From an uncultured Lachnospiraceae bacterium (GTDB lineage: Bacteria > Bacillota > Clostridia > Lachnospirales > Lachnospiraceae): DNA of 64,000 nucleotides. Each line of letters starts with the position of its first letter. The first letter of the stretch is position 1. Where the stretch lies: positions 62,001 to 126,000 of the forward strand of contig CAMWUL010000001.1 of the NCBI GenBank assembly GCA_947177445.1, read 5' to 3'. Position numbers and translations under genes: made by a program. Below are positions 47,922 through 59,300 of the stretch, piece after piece. The notes beneath the pieces are model-generated. The model was not told where the DNA came from, made no database searches, and saw only the letters and a program-made list of their open reading frames with translations.

Positions 47922-48485
47922 TTATGCAGGGCTGTTGGTACTTTCTGAAAAGAAATATGCCGCCATCTGGGCCCTGGAGCTGAAGGGTTCTGTTTCCAGA
48001 AGCTGACGGACTTCTTCTCTGGAATAAAACTTTGCCTCGATGGATTCATTGGCGGAGGAATGATCCTCAAAGCTTCCCTCCACTTCCACAAAGGCAATAT
48101 AGGTGGTGGTATCCGAAAAAGCCACTGCCGCAAAGGAAGGGGGGAGGATCTTTTTGATCCGGGAAATATGAAGCCCGGTTTCTTCGTAAAGCTCTCTGGC
48201 GATACATTCCTCCACCGTTTCCTCCGGTTCGATCATTCCGGCGCACAAATTATAGACAGATTGGTTGACGCCCATGCGGAATTCGTGCAGGAGCAGCAGT
48301 TTATCGCCATGGGTGGCTACAATGGATACACCGCTGGGCTTAGCGCCCAGGTCGTCGGCACTTTTCAGTTCTCTTCTGCTTACAATCTCATACTTTTTTT
48401 CCCGCCCGATTTTATTCAGATAGGTAATTTCATAGTTTTTAAGATATTTTCCGTCCTTTACCTTTTCAAATTTAATCAGCTTCAT
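47922..48485 (-). CDS. NUDIX hydrolase
   Basis: Nudix box GMIEPEETVEECIARELYEETGL. Confidence 0.93.
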   Translation of the reverse strand: MKLIKFEKVKDGKYLKNYEITYLNKIGREKKYEIVSRRELKSADDLGAKPSGVSIVATHGDKLLLLHEFRMGVNQSVYNLCAGMIEPEETVEECIARELYEETGLHISRIKKILPPSFAAVAFSDTTTYIAFVEVEGSFEDHSSANESIEAKFYSREEVRQLLETEPFSSRAQMAAYFFSESTNSPA

Positions 48486-49767
48486 GATAAATCCTCCCTA
48501 ATTGCTCATGCAGTGGTTTTGTCCCTTTTTTTCGGGTGATTTCCATCAGGCCAAGAGGGGTTATATCCACTACGGTTGTTTTCACCCGATCTGCCTTGAC
48601 AAGCTCCCGCATATATTCTAACAGCCTTTGACGATGCCGGCTGTCTGACATATTGATAAAGTCTATAATAATGATACCGGACAGGTTCCGCAGTCGAAGC
48701 TGCAGGGCTATCTCACCGGCGGCTTCCAGGTTAATGCGGCTCCAGGTCTCCTCCGCATCCTTTTGTATGCTGTTCTTTCCGGAGTTCACATCGATCACCG
48801 TCAGAGCTTCCGTGGGCTGGATGATGATATAGGCGCCTGATTTGAGCCATACATGAGAGGAAAACGCTTCCTGAAGCCTGCTGTCAAGGGAATAGAGGGT
48901 GGACAGACTTAAAGCTTCCTGATACAGACGGCATATTTTTTCGGGAAAATGCACGGAGCAATAGTCCAGGATTCTGGGATAGAGCTGTGCCTGGTCAGTG
49001 ATGATTTCCTGATATTCCTCCGGCGCCGCCAATGAGTCAAACACTGTCGTCCAGGTCTCCGGCGCCTCCGCGATGCAGCTGAAGCAGCAGCGATGGTCTG
49101 CGTTATGCAATAAATGACAAAAATCTGCAAAGAGAGCCCTAAAGGACTCCATAAGTGCACTTTCGTCCAGCTCGGAGGCACGTGTGCGGATGATGGCGCC
49201 GATGGGATGGACATCTTGAATCAGCTGAAGGGAATCCTCCGACAATATTTTATGCTTTGTAAGACAGTGGACAATGGCATCCCTTTGCTTTTTGTCAAGC
49301 TTGGATGAGAAGCACAACCTGGGCGTTCCCAGGGAAAGAACCACATAATCATTGGACAGCGAAACTTCGGCGGTGATACATGCCTGCTTTGTTTTCTGGG
49401 CGTCCCTCTCCACCTGTACCAGCAGCTCATCGCCCTCCAAAAGCCTGCCATTGGAGGTTCTGTTCAGCAAATAAGGAGCAGAAGCCTTTTTCAGAGGCAG
49501 AAAACAGAGTTCCTTATCTGCAATTTCCACAAAGCAGGCATCCAGATTTTTGACAATTTTTTTGACCTTGCCGATATAAATGGCGCCAATACGGCTGGGC
49601 CTGTGGGAAAAAAAGCTGGCGGCCCGCAAACGGTTATCCCGTATTAGCAGGGCGCAGGGACTTTCTTTGTATTTTGTAAACAATAATTTCCCGGAAACGG
49701 TATTCCGAAGGCTCCTGTCATTTTCGTTCAGAGTGACACTATGTCTGGGAGCAATATTTCGACTCAT
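48472..49767 (-). CDS. Ribonuclease E/G family protein
   Basis: IGAIYIGKVKKIVKNLDACFVEI, TVIDVNSGKNSIQKDAEETWSRINLEAAGEIALQLRLRNLSGIIIIDFINM. Confidence 0.92.
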   Translation of the reverse strand: MSRNIAPRHSVTLNENDRSLRNTVSGKLLFTKYKESPCALLIRDNRLRAASFFSHRPSRIGAIYIGKVKKIVKNLDACFVEIADKELCFLPLKKASAPYLLNRTSNGRLLEGDELLVQVERDAQKTKQACITAEVSLSNDYVVLSLGTPRLCFSSKLDKKQRDAIVHCLTKHKILSEDSLQLIQDVHPIGAIIRTRASELDESALMESFRALFADFCHLLHNADHRCCFSCIAEAPETWTTVFDSLAAPEEYQEIITDQAQLYPRILDYCSVHFPEKICRLYQEALSLSTLYSLDSRLQEAFSSHVWLKSGAYIIIQPTEALTVIDVNSGKNSIQKDAEETWSRINLEAAGEIALQLRLRNLSGIIIIDFINMSDSRHRQRLLEYMRELVKADRVKTTVVDITPLGLMEITRKKGTKPLHEQLGRIYHEAD

Positions 49768-49809
49768 GATCCGTTCTCCTGTAAGTTCTTTAAATCCATA
49801 TCGATATAG

Positions 49810-50538
49810 TCAGCTCTGGCAGCACATGTCTTCCAGCGATATCAGCCGGGAGGATTCCGCCCGGGTATAAATTTCCTCTCTTGTAATCAGCAGGGCGTTC
49901 TCCTGCAGTACTTCCCCGCAATGAGCCAAAAAGGCCTCCATGATTTGAATCGGTTTAATATTTCCCGCGCTGGATGCGTCTGCCAGTATATGGAACGAAG
50001 GCGTTTCACATCCCCCGCCGCCAGAGCAGGTAAATTCATATATGCCCGGCTTCAGGTCCAGCTCCCGCGCTCCCTTTTTGGTCTGCTTCGTATAAAGAAT
50101 ATGATCCCTGGAGAGAAAATCAGGAATGAAAGCGGATAAATCCGCTGTCGGTGCCCTTCCTTCCCGAAAACGAACCGTATAGGAGGCCGCAGCTACGCTG
50201 GCCATGGCATTTTCCGCATGATCAGGCAGCAGCCCTGTAAAAATAATCTCTATACCAGGCACACTTGCAGCGTTCAGACGCTTCCGGACATCTTCACAGG
50301 AGGTAATGGAATGTATTTCGATATCCATATACTCGCCGTTGCTGGTAATCCCCACTCCCAGGGGAGCGGCAAAGGTCATGATCTGGTGGGGGCTGAAGCC
50401 CCCTGTATATGCCACATCGATTCCGGCCCGGCGGATTGCTTTCTGAAAAAAACGCATGACATCCAGATGGCCGATAAAGCGCACGGGGCCATATTTTTTA
50501 AATTTAACGCGCAGTCTCAACACAAATTCCTCCTCCAA
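49810..50538 (-). CDS. TIGR03936/DUF2344 radical-SAM-associated protein
   Basis: LRVKFKKYGPVRFIGHLDVMRFFQKAIRRAGIDVAYTGGFSPHQIMTFAAPLGVGITSNGEYMDIEI. Confidence 0.93.
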   Translation of the reverse strand: MEEEFVLRLRVKFKKYGPVRFIGHLDVMRFFQKAIRRAGIDVAYTGGFSPHQIMTFAAPLGVGITSNGEYMDIEIHSITSCEDVRKRLNAASVPGIEIIFTGLLPDHAENAMASVAAASYTVRFREGRAPTADLSAFIPDFLSRDHILYTKQTKKGARELDLKPGIYEFTCSGGGGCETPSFHILADASSAGNIKPIQIMEAFLAHCGEVLQENALLITREEIYTRAESSRLISLEDMCCQS

Positions 50539-52378
50539 ACCGGGCGGCGCCGCAGCCCTGGCATTTTACTTTACAATTTTCAGATATTTCCTCCCGCTGT
50601 GCCTTCGCCCACTCCCGCTTCAGAAATTCCTTTGTGACACCGCAGTCGATAAAATCCCAGGGGAGAATTTCTTCTGTAGATCTCTCCCTGTGAGTGTAAA
50701 AGTCCGCAGATAATCCGCATTCCTCCAGAGTCTTCAGCCATCTGTCATGGTCATAATATTCACCCCAGGCCTCATAAAAGCCGCCCTTCTCATAAACCCT
50801 GCGGATGACCCGGCCCAATCGGCGGTCTCCTCTGGCCAGGACACCTTCCATCACACTGGCATCCGCCTCATGCCAGTTGTATTTGATGCTTTTCTGATTC
50901 AGCTGCTCGGAGATGGCTTTTCTGGTGAGATAGGCCTTATCTATAAACTGCTCTCTGGTACACTGCCCGGCCCATTGGAACGGCGTAAAGGGCTTGGGAA
51001 CGAAAAAGGAGGTGCTTGCCACGATCTGCACTCTTCCATTAACCCGTTTTTCCTTGGGAACAGTCTCAAAAAAGGCGGCGGCAATCTTGTTGGCCAGATC
51101 TGCAATTCCTCTGATATCCTCTTCTGTCTCGGTGGGCAGACCCAGCATAAAGTAAAGCTTAACCCTGGTCCATCCTCCCTCAAAGGCCATTGTTGACCCT
51201 CGTATGATATCCTCCTCGGTCAGCCCCTTATTGATTACATTGCGCAGCCGTTGGCTGCCGGCCTCCGGCGCAAAGGTCAGACTTGATTTTTTGATATCCT
51301 GTACCTTGCTCATGACATCCAGAGAAAAGGCATCGATCCGCAGGGAGGGCAGGGAAATATTCACATGCTGTGTGCCGCATTTCTCAATCAGAAAGTCGAT
51401 GAGCTCCGGCAGCCGGGAATAATCACTGGAGCTGAGAGAGCTGAGGGAGATCTCCTCATGGCCTGTATTCTTCAGCATTTCCAACGCATATTTTTTCAGA
51501 GTTTCCACATCTCTCTCTCGCACGGGCCGGTAAATCTGCCCGGCCTGACAGAAACGGCAGCCGCGGATACATCCCCGCTGGATCTCCAGGACCACTCTGT
51601 CCTGAGTCGCTTTAATAAAAGGAACAACAGGCTTTAATGGGTAATAGGTATCGGTGACATCCATCTGAATCTCTTTTCTGATGATGGCGGGAATTCCTTC
51701 TTCCACAGGCAGAAAGCTTTTGATGGTGCCGTCCTCATGATAGGCAGTTTCATAAAATCGGGGAGCATATATGCCGGGAAGCTTACCTGCACGGCGCAGA
51801 AATTCCACGCGCGAAAGCCCTGATGCCCTGCATTCCTTATAAAGAGTCAAAAGTCTTTCATACTGGGTTTCGCCTTCCCCGATATAAAACAGATCAAAAA
51901 AATCTGCCAGAGGCTCCGGATTATATACACAGGGGCCGCCGCCGATTACGATAGGGCAATCTTCTCCCCGTTCCAAAGCATTGAGAGGAATCTGGGATAG
52001 ATCCAGGATCTGCAGGACATTGGTATAGCACATTTCATATTGGAGGGTAATTCCCAGGAAGTCAAAATCCTTTACAGGATCCTGAGATTCCAGCGCAAAC
52101 AAAGGAATGTGTTCTTTTCGCATAATGGCATCCAGATCCAGCCAGGGAGAATAAACCCGCTCGCACCATACATCCTCCATGGAGTTAAACATATCATAAA
52201 GGATCTGGATCCCCAGATGGGACATTCCGATTTCATAGACATCCGGAAAGCACATGGCAAAACGGATCTTTACCTTGGACTTATCCTTTGTTACCGAATT
52301 GATTTCGTGCCCGATATAACGTTCCGGTTTTTCTATTTTTAGTAAAATATCATCTGACAGTGCTAATTTTTGATTCAT
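50504..52378 (-). CDS. TIGR03960 family B12-binding radical SAM protein
   Basis: KPERYIGHEINSVTKD...EIGMSHLGIQILYDMFN; radical SAM EIQRGCIRGCRFCQAGQIYRPVRERD. Confidence 0.95.
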   Translation of the reverse strand: MNQKLALSDDILLKIEKPERYIGHEINSVTKDKSKVKIRFAMCFPDVYEIGMSHLGIQILYDMFNSMEDVWCERVYSPWLDLDAIMRKEHIPLFALESQDPVKDFDFLGITLQYEMCYTNVLQILDLSQIPLNALERGEDCPIVIGGGPCVYNPEPLADFFDLFYIGEGETQYERLLTLYKECRASGLSRVEFLRRAGKLPGIYAPRFYETAYHEDGTIKSFLPVEEGIPAIIRKEIQMDVTDTYYPLKPVVPFIKATQDRVVLEIQRGCIRGCRFCQAGQIYRPVRERDVETLKKYALEMLKNTGHEEISLSSLSSSDYSRLPELIDFLIEKCGTQHVNISLPSLRIDAFSLDVMSKVQDIKKSSLTFAPEAGSQRLRNVINKGLTEEDIIRGSTMAFEGGWTRVKLYFMLGLPTETEEDIRGIADLANKIAAAFFETVPKEKRVNGRVQIVASTSFFVPKPFTPFQWAGQCTREQFIDKAYLTRKAISEQLNQKSIKYNWHEADASVMEGVLARGDRRLGRVIRRVYEKGGFYEAWGEYYDHDRWLKTLEECGLSADFYTHRERSTEEILPWDFIDCGVTKEFLKREWAKAQREEISENCKVKCQGCGAARFGGGICVETAR

Positions 52379-52383
52379 ATGTG

Positions 52384-53712
52384 TTATATACCTTTCTTGG
52401 AGGCACCGGTTTCCATAGATTTTTCTGCGGCGGTACTTCGGGAATAGCCGGCAGTTTTTACAGCCTCACGCATTTTTCTCACATCGGACCGGGTCATCTC
52501 TGTCTGCGAATAACGGGCCTGTTCATAGAGACAGGCCATGCCCTTCGTCTCTAATATTCGTTCCCACTCTCTAGCGGTAAAAAAGCGATAACCACCAGGA
52601 TGGCCTTCTGTAAAAAACGGTCCGGACTGCAAAAGCTTTTTTCGATAGAGCCTTCGAATCTGGGCGGAAGGAGTCAGAAAGCCTGAAGGTGCCGTCCTTT
52701 TTGCGGACCGGGTTTTGGTTCTGTCACATTTCTCCCTGACCTCGGAAACGCCTGTATCCATGTCCACAGTCTGTCTGCGGATTTGCCAGAAAAAGTGTTT
52801 CCGGATAAAACGGATCAGCTGGAGTACCAGCCGAAGGATACAATATGCACACAGGCAGATCAGAGCCGCCACAGCCGCCTTTTCCAGAACCTCCCAGAGC
52901 CAGAAGGGCTCACCTTCTGCCGCGTCAAGAGGCACCATATCCGAAAATGGCGGCGGGGCCGCCGACTCTATGGGCTGCATTTCCGGCTCCGGCTGGTCAT
53001 TTCGGAAAAGAGAAAAGAAAAAACGCAAAATGCCTGTTATCATTTTTTTAATCAGACCGGCTATGGCCTCCAGTCTGGACAGGTTTGTAAAAAGCGTCAG
53101 GATTACGGTGCAAAACAGGGTGTACCCCAGCACAAGCCCAATTCCTGAAGAAAACATTTCCTTTGCAGGCACAAAGCCGGCGCTTCCCGCATTGAGAGAT
53201 AAAAATGTCAGATACTGCTGCAGATAATATATGATAAAATATAATCCAAAGCATCCTGCCAGAGCAAATAAATAAAACGCATCCCAGCCGGGGGCATTCT
53301 GCTGATGCAGCAACAGCATGGAAAGCAGGGAAATGCCCAAGGACATGAAGGGATGCATCAAAGGGGTAACGGGAATGTCCTTGATTCTCAGGGCAAAGGA
53401 ATGGATCATATAATATATTCCGCAGACAATGCAGATCACGCGGTTTACAGACCCCTGAGCCGGCACCGCCATAGAAAGGGATACCGCCGCCGCATGAGAC
53501 AGCGCAAAAAGCGGAAAACGGCTGATTTTCGCCCGCAGAATATAAAAGACTACAGGAAAAAGGCCGCATACCACCCACATCGGAAGATCCGGCTGAAGAA
53601 CTGAGGTATAGCTGGACGTTAATCCCATTATGGTCAGCGCCAGAGGAAAAAGAATCCAATGATTCAGCTGCTGTGTAAGCAATTCACTTATAAGCTCTAT
53701 TTTCTCTTTCAT
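52384..53712 (-). CDS. Multi-TM membrane protein of the MoxR/DUF58 cluster (DUF4129-like C-terminal part)
   Basis: Multiple TM segments, then QIRRLYRKKLLQSGPFFTEGHPGGYRFFTAREWERIL; location next to DUF58 and MoxR genes. Confidence 0.65.
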   Translation of the reverse strand: MKEKIELISELLTQQLNHWILFPLALTIMGLTSSYTSVLQPDLPMWVVCGLFPVVFYILRAKISRFPLFALSHAAAVSLSMAVPAQGSVNRVICIVCGIYYMIHSFALRIKDIPVTPLMHPFMSLGISLLSMLLLHQQNAPGWDAFYLFALAGCFGLYFIIYYLQQYLTFLSLNAGSAGFVPAKEMFSSGIGLVLGYTLFCTVILTLFTNLSRLEAIAGLIKKMITGILRFFFSLFRNDQPEPEMQPIESAAPPPFSDMVPLDAAEGEPFWLWEVLEKAAVAALICLCAYCILRLVLQLIRFIRKHFFWQIRRQTVDMDTGVSEVREKCDRTKTRSAKRTAPSGFLTPSAQIRRLYRKKLLQSGPFFTEGHPGGYRFFTAREWERILETKGMACLYEQARYSQTEMTRSDVRKMREAVKTAGYSRSTAAEKSMETGASKKGI

Positions 53713-53736
53713 TTTCTGCTTTCAATAATCCTTAAT

Positions 53737-54861
53737 TTATACGTGAAAATGAATCAGACGGATACGGTCTGCCAGGGATGGCGGGAGCCAGGGATCCTTG
53801 CTTCCCTGAACCGGATAGATCCAGACAAAAGTATTTCCCGCCTCCTGGTATTTTTCCAGAAGTCCTGTAAAATCATCGTATTGATTTGGAGACACAAAAC
53901 AGGTCAGCGTATCCCGGGAACCTGAAAAAAGGTCTTCTTCAAAAGTCTTCACAAAATCAGCCACAGGCTTTTCCAGGTCGATTCTGGCCAGTGCCCTGCA
54001 TACGGCGTCCAGCTGGCCTTCTCCGGCTCTGGAGGCCACGGATACCGGTTTATCCGTAAACAAATCCATTCCGTTTCCCCGGCACGACACCTGTATGCCC
54101 TGACTCAGAAAGGCGGCGCACAGACCGGCGGCAATGCGCAGGGACATTTCCACGCTTTCTTCCTTTTTCAGCACATTATCATCCTGTATATTCAAAAAAA
54201 TCCTGACACTTTTCAAGGCCGTGAAATTTTTTTGGTTTACCATCAATCCGCCTGTTTTTGCGCTGGCTTTCCAGTTGATGCTGCGCATTTGATCATAGGG
54301 CTGATATTCCCGGATTCCCCTGTATTCAAAGGGATCCTCCAGCAAATGCCGTCTGGCCAGAACCTCTCCGTTGAGCCAGGTAAAGGTTTTTCGAAGCTCG
54401 CTGCTGTCGTAGGGCCGCGGGTAGACATAGATACTGGTCTGCAGGGACTGTTCGGCAGTCAGCTGAGCCGTAAAAAACAGGTCAGAGGACACCAGACCAG
54501 CATGGTCAATGGTATAATAGCCTCTCCGCCCGCCGGTAAATGTCAGAGTCCGGGTAACTTTCTCTCCCCCGCCCACCCGGAAAATGTCATTGCGGTAAAA
54601 CTGATCCGTGGTTCGGGAACCCCTGGCATCCTGGAAAATCAAATGGCGGTCAGTCCGGAATTTAACCTTCAGCATAGGAAGCGGAAGCTGTTTTTTATTG
54701 ATTAATATTTCCTTCAGTTCGCCCTGCTCTCCCTCCATTATGTGATCCTGGACGAACTGTACCTGGACGGTTAAATGTCTCAGCCAGAACCTCTGATAAA
54801 GAATGCGCTGGAGCAGGAACAAAACGGAAAAAGTAAGCCCGATTACCAAAAGCCGGATCAT
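53737..54861 (-). CDS. DUF58 domain protein
   Basis: DPFEYRGIREYQPYDQMRSINWKASAKTGGLMVNQKN. Confidence 0.92.
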   Translation of the reverse strand: MIRLLVIGLTFSVLFLLQRILYQRFWLRHLTVQVQFVQDHIMEGEQGELKEILINKKQLPLPMLKVKFRTDRHLIFQDARGSRTTDQFYRNDIFRVGGGEKVTRTLTFTGGRRGYYTIDHAGLVSSDLFFTAQLTAEQSLQTSIYVYPRPYDSSELRKTFTWLNGEVLARRHLLEDPFEYRGIREYQPYDQMRSINWKASAKTGGLMVNQKNFTALKSVRIFLNIQDDNVLKKEESVEMSLRIAAGLCAAFLSQGIQVSCRGNGMDLFTDKPVSVASRAGEGQLDAVCRALARIDLEKPVADFVKTFEEDLFSGSRDTLTCFVSPNQYDDFTGLLEKYQEAGNTFVWIYPVQGSKDPWLPPSLADRIRLIHFHV

Positions 54862-55808
54862 AACGTAAAATCCTCTGTGGGAACAGGCAGCGTATCCAGA
54901 ATCCCCTGGATCAGCATTTTTGCACTGCCGGAACCGCCGGCGCCGTAGCCCAGCACAAGCCTGTGGGCCAAAACGGGAACGGCCAATGCTTTCATATCGT
55001 CCGGGATGACATAGCTTCGGCCATCCAGCCATGCATAAGCCTTGGCACACCGCAGCAAAGCAAGACTTCCCCTGGGGGAAACGCCCATGACCACCTGTTC
55101 ACCTGTTCTGGAAGCGGCGGCTATGTCTACAATATAACCACGGATACACGGATGGACAAAAACCTTTTCCGCTTCATTCGCTGCCGCTTCCAGTTCATCC
55201 AGGGTTAAAACACTGCTCAGGTCTGAGAGGGGATCCTTATCCATATACCGATCCAGAATGGATATCTCTTCTTCTCTGGAGGGCAGTCCCATGGAAAGCT
55301 TCATCATAAAGCGATCCAGCTGGGCCTCGGGAAGCGGAAAGGTTCCGGCGGTTTCCACCGGATTTTGAGTGGCAATTACAAAAAACGGAGAAGCGAGAGG
55401 ATATGTTTCGCCGTCTATGGTAACCTGGTGCTCCTCCATACACTCCAAAAGTCCCGCCTGGGTCCTGGGAGTGGCCCGATTGATCTCGTCTGCCAACAGA
55501 ATATTGGTAAAAACCGGTCCTGGGCGCAGCACAAACTCGTTTTTCTGCCGGTCAAAAATATTCAGTCCGGTGATATCGCTGGGAAGCAGATCCGGCGTAA
55601 ACTGAATTCGGGCGAAATCTCCGGCAATGGTTTTTGCCAGCGTCTTGGCAAGCTTTGTTTTTCCGGTGCCGGGCAGATCCTCCAGCAGCACATGCCCCTT
55701 TGCCAGTAATGCGGTAAAGAGAAGCCTGGCGGTCTGCTCCTTGCCCACGATCACCTGTCCGATCTGATTCAGAATCCGTTCTCCCAGCATTTTTCCATCG
55801 ATTTCCAT
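54858..55808 (-). CDS. MoxR family AAA ATPase
   Basis: IVGKEQTARLLFTALLAKGHVLLEDLPGTGKTKLAKTLA...RIQFTPDLLPSDITGLNIFD...LADEINRATPRTQAGLLECMEEHQVTIDG. Confidence 0.96.
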   Translation of the reverse strand: MEIDGKMLGERILNQIGQVIVGKEQTARLLFTALLAKGHVLLEDLPGTGKTKLAKTLAKTIAGDFARIQFTPDLLPSDITGLNIFDRQKNEFVLRPGPVFTNILLADEINRATPRTQAGLLECMEEHQVTIDGETYPLASPFFVIATQNPVETAGTFPLPEAQLDRFMMKLSMGLPSREEEISILDRYMDKDPLSDLSSVLTLDELEAAANEAEKVFVHPCIRGYIVDIAAASRTGEQVVMGVSPRGSLALLRCAKAYAWLDGRSYVIPDDMKALAVPVLAHRLVLGYGAGGSGSAKMLIQGILDTLPVPTEDFTL

Positions 55809-55993
55809 AATGATCTCCTGTTTTGCGGCGCTCCATTCGTTTTACTTAAAAGTGCAGATGAAAATCTGCTTTATGCAAGTATACCATAATAAACCAATCC
55901 GTGCAATTTTGGAGGAGGTTTTTCTATATGCAAGTACTAATTCTTTTTTTTTTGAATATTCTGTAATAAGCTTTTCGCAGCCGGAGGTTAAGA

Positions 55994-56347
55994 ATGAGCA
56001 ATGTTTCCACGGAACAGAAGCTGCGGCTGGTACAGCAGGTTCGAAGCAGATACAGCGAAGATCAGCTTGACCTGACAAACAGGGAACGGATCCTCTATGG
56101 CAGGAGCAGCTTTCGAAGTGCGGAGGGACCCTGGGCGGAGCAATATCCGTATCCTGAGGATGCGCCAAGGCCCTCCTTGTTCAAAATCAGGCTTTTACTG
56201 GCCCTTGTGCTCTTTGGTGCCGTGATCGCCATGGATACCAGCGGAATCAATGTGGCAGGGATCACGGCAGAAACGATTTTTGAGGCTATTTCTGTTGATT
56301 ATGAGGACACCATCGATCAGTGGATCGATGCGGCAGGCGGCTTATAG
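55994..56347 (+). CDS. Small single-TM hypothetical protein
   Basis: 117-aa ORF with RBS-like ggaggt upstream and one hydrophobic segment LFKIRLLLALVLFGAVIAM. Confidence 0.65.
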   Translation: MSNVSTEQKLRLVQQVRSRYSEDQLDLTNRERILYGRSSFRSAEGPWAEQYPYPEDAPRPSLFKIRLLLALVLFGAVIAMDTSGINVAGITAETIFEAISVDYEDTIDQWIDAAGGL

Positions 56348-59300
56348 CTCTCCCATTAGAAAGCGGCAGGCGTTCATCAGGGTGTCAGGGGTCTTCCCTG
56401 CAATGAAATAGAAATCCAGCTGTTCCTCTCCTTCCGTATGAAGGTAAGTGCCGTAGGAAGGAAGGTCACAGCTGATGACCGGATTTTCTGAGGCTGTTAA
56501 AATGCCGAAGCCCTGGTCGGAGAACAAAAAGGGAAGCCCATCCTCATGGGAAATATACCGTGCCGTCTGGCGCAGAGGAAGCATCTGTTGATCTTTAGGT
56601 CCCAGGGCAAAAACCTGTTCCTTTTTTACATATTCCAAAAAGAGCCAATATTGTGATCCTCCTTTCGGGAAAGCTTCCGCCTGCCTGCATTCCCGTTTCC
56701 GCTCTGCCAGCAATGGCTTTTTGTCTCTGGTCAGGTAGCGTATGGCGCCTGTATTTTTTTCCGCCTGAAGGATCAGCTCTTCTGTGGAAAGCGTGACCAT
56801 ACCGCCGGTATCCTGATAGGTCCAGAAACGCTCAAGCCGGCGGGTCCGGATCCGCGGATGAGTGATATCCAGAATTTTGCCTCCCTTGGCAAAGGTCACC
56901 CGGATGATTCCGCTCCCGATAGGGCTTAGGCGCAGGACGCCGTACCGGCTCTGCAGGTACAGGCCGTCCGCCTGCTTTATGACCCAGCGCACAGAAAGAT
57001 CTGCTTTTGCGTGCCCTAACGGACGCAGCTTTTCTGTGGGGGGAAGATCGCCAAAGCGGGGAATATCCTGAGAAGCATTTTGACGCTTAACAGGAGCAGA
57101 TGCCTGACCGGAAAGCCTCCGGGGAATCTGCGGGGAACCGGAAGAAATGGCTTCTGGAGCGGCACTCCGCCGTGGATCTGGAGCGGCGGCAATCGCAGTC
57201 TTGGCGTCCTGCCGTGGACCAGCGGCAGTAATCGTGGGTCTGACTTTTTCCCGGGTGCCTGGCTGCGCTGCGGCTGATCGAACGCCTGGCCGGTTCTTTG
57301 CGGAGGCAATGGACAGTCTGGGAGAGGCCGGCGCGGACTCGGCAGAAGGCAGAGGAAGCTTAAGAGCAGGCTTTTTATTTTCCGGTACCGGGTCCGCGAT
57401 CAGACCGGTAAGGTTCCCTGTATGAAGCACACACAATTCATGCAGCGCCCGGGTTGCCGCTACATAGAGCAGGCGTGCATGCCCGTCGTCCACAGGATAC
57501 TCCTCCCGGGAGGGATCCAGGATTAATACCGCGTCAAATTCCAGACCCTTTGTGTATTCCACGGGAAGCACCATGATGCCGCTTCCAAATTCTGTTTTTT
57601 CCAGATCCTCCTCCAGAGTTTCCGGGCTGTTCTTCAGGGTGATGTGTTTTTCAAGCGCTTCTGCCGCCTGAAGCGCACTGTCCCGGCTGCGGCAGACTAC
57701 CGCTATGGTAGGAAGGCTCCTCTCCTGCCAGTCCCGGCAGATTTCGGCAGCCCTGGCCCAGAGCGCTTCGGATTGGGAGGATACCAGCTTCACAGGGCTT
57801 CCGTGACGTATGATGGGCTCCACCGGATAGGTGACAAAGTCTCCATGATGCAAAATATTTGTGGCAAAGTCAGAGATTTCCACCGTATTGCGGTAGCTCT
57901 TTTTCAAAATGCCAAAGCTGTCCATTTCATCTGCCAGAAACAGTGCTTTCAGCGCTTCCCAGTCGTTCAGTCCAACACCGAAGCGAATATTCTGGGACAC
58001 GTCACCCATGATGGTATAGGTGCATCCGGTGACACAGAAATGCAGACAATCATAAACCATCATTCCAAAATCCTGGGCTTCGTCTATAACCATGTGATGC
58101 GCTTCGCTGATCACCTCGGTCTCCTTTGTTCTTTTGTAGATATAGGCCAGTGCCGCCAGGTCGTAGACATCAAATTCGTCTCCCGGAGGATCCACCGGAT
58201 ATCCTTCGTCTGCCTGCCTTCGCAGAAAGGTATCATACAGGACATAGGTAGACTGCTTCCAGATATTGCTTCCGTATCTGTTTCGGTAAGCCTTTAAAAT
58301 GGCTTTTTTTTCGGCATCCGTATATTTTATCCCTTTCCCGGAAAATTCGTCTTTGACCTTTATGTGCAGGCGCTCGTTCAGCATATTGATTTTACTCTGA
58401 ATAGAAATTTTGGGATTTTGCATCACATACCGCCGGACAGCCTGTCCGTCTGCCAGCAGTATCAGCTTCTCCGGGTCCGTTTCCTGTCCGTTTGTCTGGT
58501 CAAATACGCCTGTCTGTCCGTTCTGAATGCCTTCCACAAACTGGCGGGGATTCAGATAGATGGATTCCATGAAAATCGTGCGCTGCTCCAGGTCGTCGCA
58601 AAAACGCTTTAAAGCCTGGAACCATGTGCCGCTTCCCTTAATCCGTCCGGCTGCTTCCTGATCCGCTTTTCGGATCCGGTATTTTTTTGGATCCCAGTCC
58701 TCATAAAGCAGACGGACAAAAAGCTGTTCCATGGTCATCTGCCGGACACCGTACACGTCCAGATCCGGAAGCACGCCGGTGATATAGTTCAGCAGGATCC
58801 GGTTGCTTCCCACGATATAAAAGTCCTCCGGGCGAAAGCGGTCCGGGTAATTGTACAGAATATAGGAGATCCGGTGCATGGCCACCGTGGTTTTTCCGGA
58901 ACCGGCTACTCCCTGGACAATCACATTATGATAGGGAGACCTGCGGATGATCTCATTCTGTTCCTTCTGAATCGTGGCCACGATCTCTCCCAGCACCGCC
59001 TGTTTGCTGCGCGCCAGATACTTGGTCAGCAGATCGTCGTTGGAAATCACTTCACTGTCAAAATAGTCCAGCAGCTTTCCCTGCTCGATCTCATAAGTGC
59101 GTTTCAGCTGCAGATCGATATTCAGCGGTTTGCCGTCCGGGGCCGGATAACTGCACTGGCCCAGACCGTTTTCATAATAGGCGTTGGCCACCGGCGCACG
59201 CCAGTCTATGACTGTCTGATGAGTTGTGTCCCTGGAGATGCCTCCCCTGCCGATATAGAGCGATTCATCCTTGTCCAGGGCCTCATCGTGGAAGCAGATC